Source of the DNA: Bordetella parapertussis | GTDB taxonomy: Bacteria; Pseudomonadota; Gammaproteobacteria; Burkholderiales; Burkholderiaceae_C | Assembly: GCA_945875935.1 (NCBI GenBank) | Contig: CAMCNE010000052.1 | Location: forward strand, 1 to 15,927 | Length of the DNA stretch: 15,927 bases | Reading direction: 5' to 3' | Shown: positions 13,404-15,927 of the stretch, piece after piece | Numbering within the stretch: position 1 is the stretch's first letter | How the letters are laid out: each line of letters opens with the position of its first letter | Notes under the pieces: model-generated | The model's database searches: none | What the model was told of the DNA's origin: nothing | What the model saw: the letters and a program-made list of their open reading frames with translations, nothing else | Program-made: the position numbers and the translations under genes

Positions 13404-15927
13404 TGGACTGGCCCACGCCCCACACGATCGACGACGCGGTGGCCCTGCACCGCAGCGGCCGGCTCGACGAGGCCGGCGCCATCTATCAAGCGATCTTGCA
13501 GCAGCAGCCCGATCACGCTGACGCGCTGCACCTGTCAGGCCAGCTGGAAATACTGCGCGGCAACCACGCGGCGGCCTTCGGGCTCATCCGCCGAGCCACC
13601 GAGCTGCATCCGGACAACGCGGTGTTCTATTCCAGCCTGGGTGCCGCGCTCAAGGGGATGGGGCATTTCGATGCCGCCGTGGCCAGCTACGACATGGCGC
13701 TGGCCATTCAGGGCGACTACGCCGAGGCTCACTACAACCGCGGCAATGCGCTGGTCGAGTTGCAGCAGCACGCGCAGGCTGTGGCCAGCTACGACGAGGC
13801 CATACGCCTCAAGCCGAATCACGCCGAAGCCCACTACAACCGAGGCAACGCGCTGCGCGCGCTGCGCGACATCCCGGCGGCGATCGCCAGCTACGACCGC
13901 GCCATCCAGATCAACTCGCAGCACACCGATGCGCGGCTGAGCCTGGGCAATGCGCTGCACGACAGCGGCCACATCGATGCTGCCAAGGCGAGCTTTTCTG
14001 CGGTGATCACCCAGGATGCCGGCTGTGCTCAGGCGCTGTGGGGCAAGTCACTGTCGCTGCTGCTGAGCGGTGAATTTGAAGCCGGCTGGGAACTGTATGA
14101 ATCACGCTGGGACCAGCCCTTCGGCCAATCACAGCGCCGCGACTTCGCGCAGCCGCTGTGGCTGGGCCGCGAGCCGCTGGCAGGGCGAACGGTCTTGCTG
14201 CACAGCGAGCAGGGGCTGGGCGACACGATCCAGTTCTGCCGCTACGCACGACTGGTGGCCGAGCGCGGCGCGCGGGTCGTGCTCGAGGTGCCGCTCGCGC
14301 TGGTCGGCCTGATGGGCACGCTGGCGGGTGTGGATCAGGTCGTGGCCAAGGGGCAGGCCTTGCCGGCGTTCGATCTGCATTGCCCGTTGATGTCGCTGCC
14401 ACTGGCCTTCGGCACCCGCGTCGACACCATCCCCGCCAGCGCCGCCTATCTGCACAGCGAGCCGCAGCGGCTGGCGCACTGGCGCGAGCGGCTGGGCCCG
14501 TGCCGCAAACCGCTGCGCGTCGGTCTGGTGTGGAGCGGCAGCACGGGCAACCTCAATGACGCCAGGCGCAGCCTGTCGCTGGCCGCGCTGCTCGCGCACC
14601 TGCCCGATACCTTTGAATATGTGAGCCTGCAAAAAGAACTCAGGCCCGCCGATGCCGCGAGGCTCGAGGCCTCGGGCCTGCGGCACTTCGGCGATGAGCT
14701 GCGCGACTTCTCGGACACCGCCGCGCTGTGCGACCTGATGGATCTGGTGATCAGCGTGGACACCAGCGTGGCCCATCTGGCTGGTGCCCTTGGCGTGCCC
14801 ACCTGGTTGCTGGTGCAGTACGTGCCCGACTTCCGCTGGCTGCTCGGTCGCAGCGACAGCCCGTGGTACCCGTCGATGACGCTGATCCGCCAGCAAGCCG
14901 ATGGCGGCTGGGCCAGCGTGCTCGAGCAGCTGCAAGTCGATCTGACGAGGCTGATCACGACGCCGCCATCGCCCGAAGCCCGCGCCGATGACGCGCTGTT
15001 CATGCAGGCACTCGAGCTGCATGGTCGCGACGATCTGGCTGCTGCGTACTCTCTGTACCAGCAGGTGGTGGTCGAGCAGCCCCGGCATTTCGGCGCCTTG
15101 CACATGCTGGGCGCCATCGAGATCAGGCAGGGTCACCCCGCGATCGCGGTCGAGTGGCTGTGCAAGGCACTCGAGGTCAATCTGCAAAGCGCCGAGGCCT
15201 TTTATGACCTCGGCTGCGCGGTGTGTCTGCTCAAGCAGTACGACGCCGGCGTGGAGTGTTTCGACAAGGCACTGGCGCTGCGCCCGGGCTTTGCCGCAGC
15301 GCACTGCGACCGCGGCAACGCCATGCTCGATCTGGGCCGAGCACAAGAGGCCCTGGCCAGCCAGGAGCAGGCCCTGACGATCGAGCCCGAGCTGGCGCTG
15401 GCGCATGTTTACCGCGGCAACGCGCTGCAAGCACTCGGGCGGGCGCCAGACGCCGTGGCGGCCTATGACCGCGCGCTGGCGCTCGATGCCACGCTGGCCG
15501 AGGCCCATCTGAATCGGGGCAATGCCCTGCAGGCACTGGGCGAGTTCGCTGCGGCCGTCGCCAGTTATGACCGGGCCATCGCCTGCCGGCCCGACGACAC
15601 CGTGGCCTGGGTCAACCGCTGCAGCGCACTCAAGCGCGAGCACCAGCTCGACGCGGCGGTGGCCAGCTGCGAGCGCGCCATCGCCATCGACCCCGACTGC
15701 GTGAGCGCCCACTGGAACAAGTCTCTGGCGCTGCTGCTCGCCGGCGAGCTGCGAGCGGGTTTTGCGCTGTATGAGTGGCGCTGGAAGACCGAAGCCTTCG
15801 CGCCCATCGTGCGCCATTTCGAGCAACCGCTGTGGCTGGGGCACGAGCCCATCGCCGGCAAGACGGTGCTGATTCACACCGAGCAGGGGCTGGGCGACAC
15901 CGTGCAGTTCGTGCGCTACGTGAAGCC
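13403..15927 (+). CDS. Giant TPR / GT-B glycosyltransferase protein with tandemly repeated module (cut by window end)
   Basis: The frame is open for 841 codons and runs off the window. Residues 1-215 are TPR repeats with the recurring core AEAHYNRGNAL and AVASYD-AI. About 216-510 form a GT9/OGT-like catalytic domain: LWLGREPLAGRTVLLHSEQG (253-272), LGDTIQF, VGLVWSGS (373-380), DTSVAHLAGALGVPTW (453-468) and SPWYPSM (486-492). A second set of TPRs follows (about 520-770), then a second copy of the domain start (SLALLLAGEL at 774 and HTEQGLGDTVQF at 825). Equivalent residues lie exactly 558 apart, so this is a duplicated TPR-GT unit. Such proteins transfer sugars to Ser/Thr or extend glycans. 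It overlaps the family-2 gene by one base and probably works with it. The acceptor is unknown, and whether the second module is complete is not visible. Confidence 0.9.
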   Translation, partial: MDWPTPHTIDDAVALHRSGRLDEAGAIYQAILQQQPDHADALHLSGQLEILRGNHAAAFGLIRRATELHPDNAVFYSSLGAALKGMGHFDAAVASYDMALAIQGDYAEAHYNRGNALVELQQHAQAVASYDEAIRLKPNHAEAHYNRGNALRALRDIPAAIASYDRAIQINSQHTDARLSLGNALHDSGHIDAAKASFSAVITQDAGCAQALWGKSLSLLLSGEFEAGWELYESRWDQPFGQSQRRDFAQPLWLGREPLAGRTVLLHSEQGLGDTIQFCRYARLVAERGARVVLEVPLALVGLMGTLAGVDQVVAKGQALPAFDLHCPLMSLPLAFGTRVDTIPASAAYLHSEPQRLAHWRERLGPCRKPLRVGLVWSGSTGNLNDARRSLSLAALLAHLPDTFEYVSLQKELRPADAARLEASGLRHFGDELRDFSDTAALCDLMDLVISVDTSVAHLAGALGVPTWLLVQYVPDFRWLLGRSDSPWYPSMTLIRQQADGGWASVLEQLQVDLTRLITTPPSPEARADDALFMQALELHGRDDLAAAYSLYQQVVVEQPRHFGALHMLGAIEIRQGHPAIAVEWLCKALEVNLQSAEAFYDLGCAVCLLKQYDAGVECFDKALALRPGFAAAHCDRGNAMLDLGRAQEALASQEQALTIEPELALAHVYRGNALQALGRAPDAVAAYDRALALDATLAEAHLNRGNALQALGEFAAAVASYDRAIACRPDDTVAWVNRCSALKREHQLDAAVASCERAIAIDPDCVSAHWNKSLALLLAGELRAGFALYEWRWKTEAFAPIVRHFEQPLWLGHEPIAGKTVLIHTEQGLGDTVQFVRYVK

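Noticed and set aside
14129..15877. Minus-strand open frame of 582 codons opposite the TPR-glycosyltransferase gene
   Set aside because: Its apparent regularity reflects the TPR repeats on the other strand. The plus frame has clear TPR and GT motifs throughout, and this one has none.
1..15927. CRISPR array, insertion sequence, tRNA, rRNA or phage genes
   Set aside because: I saw no regularly spaced repeats, transposase motifs, terminal inverted repeats or RNA gene signatures. Composition looks uniform throughout.

Overview
The window is a flagellar gene cluster, most likely from a beta-proteobacterium of the order Burkholderiales (Leptothrix / Sphaerotilus / Rubrivivax / Comamonadaceae-like). 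This rests on the high GC content, the gene order, short flagellins and a FliG, FliF, FliI set typical of that group. The genus is inference, since nothing in the window fixes it.

Layout. On the minus strand, bases 1-5947 hold an export and basal-body operon read fliF-fliG-fliH-fliI-fliJ-fliK, with fliK cut off by the window start. The genes are tightly packed, with overlaps fliG/fliH and fliH/fliI. fliE (6157-6480, plus) is divergent from fliF across a 209-base regulatory gap. Next come minus-strand late genes: an unrecognised 88-residue protein (6500-6766), then fliS-fliT-ycgR (8441-6897), fliD (9976-8555) and two tandem, closely related flagellin genes (11978-11172 and 10962-10153). Divergent from the flagellins, on the plus strand, is a two-gene unit. 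It encodes a family-2 glycosyltransferase with a TPR-like tail (12336-13403) and a very large TPR/glycosyltransferase protein (13403 to beyond the window end). The part of the large protein that is visible contains the start of a second copy of its own TPR-glycosyltransferase module.

Regulation. Reading the intergenic gaps by eye gives a recurring signal, TCAAGTnn-N11/12-nCCGAtnn, which matches the FliA (sigma-28) promoter pattern TAAAGTTT-N11-GCCGATAA. It lies before the upstream flagellin, fliD, fliS, the unknown 88-residue gene and, more weakly, the divergent glycosyltransferase. These genes would form one late (class III) regulon, made when the hook is complete and FlgM has been exported. 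The downstream flagellin lacks this signal and follows a strong UUCG-loop terminator, so it may be controlled differently.

How the parts work together. FliF (MS ring), FliG (switch and torque), FliE (rod junction), FliH/FliI/FliJ (export ATPase complex) and FliK (hook length) build the hook-basal body. FliC, FliD, FliS and FliT are filament, cap and chaperones. YcgR is a c-di-GMP-responsive brake transcribed with the chaperones. The glycosyltransferase pair is a plausible flagellin-modification system. The least explained items are the sigma-28-linked 88-residue protein and the duplicated TPR-glycosyltransferase.
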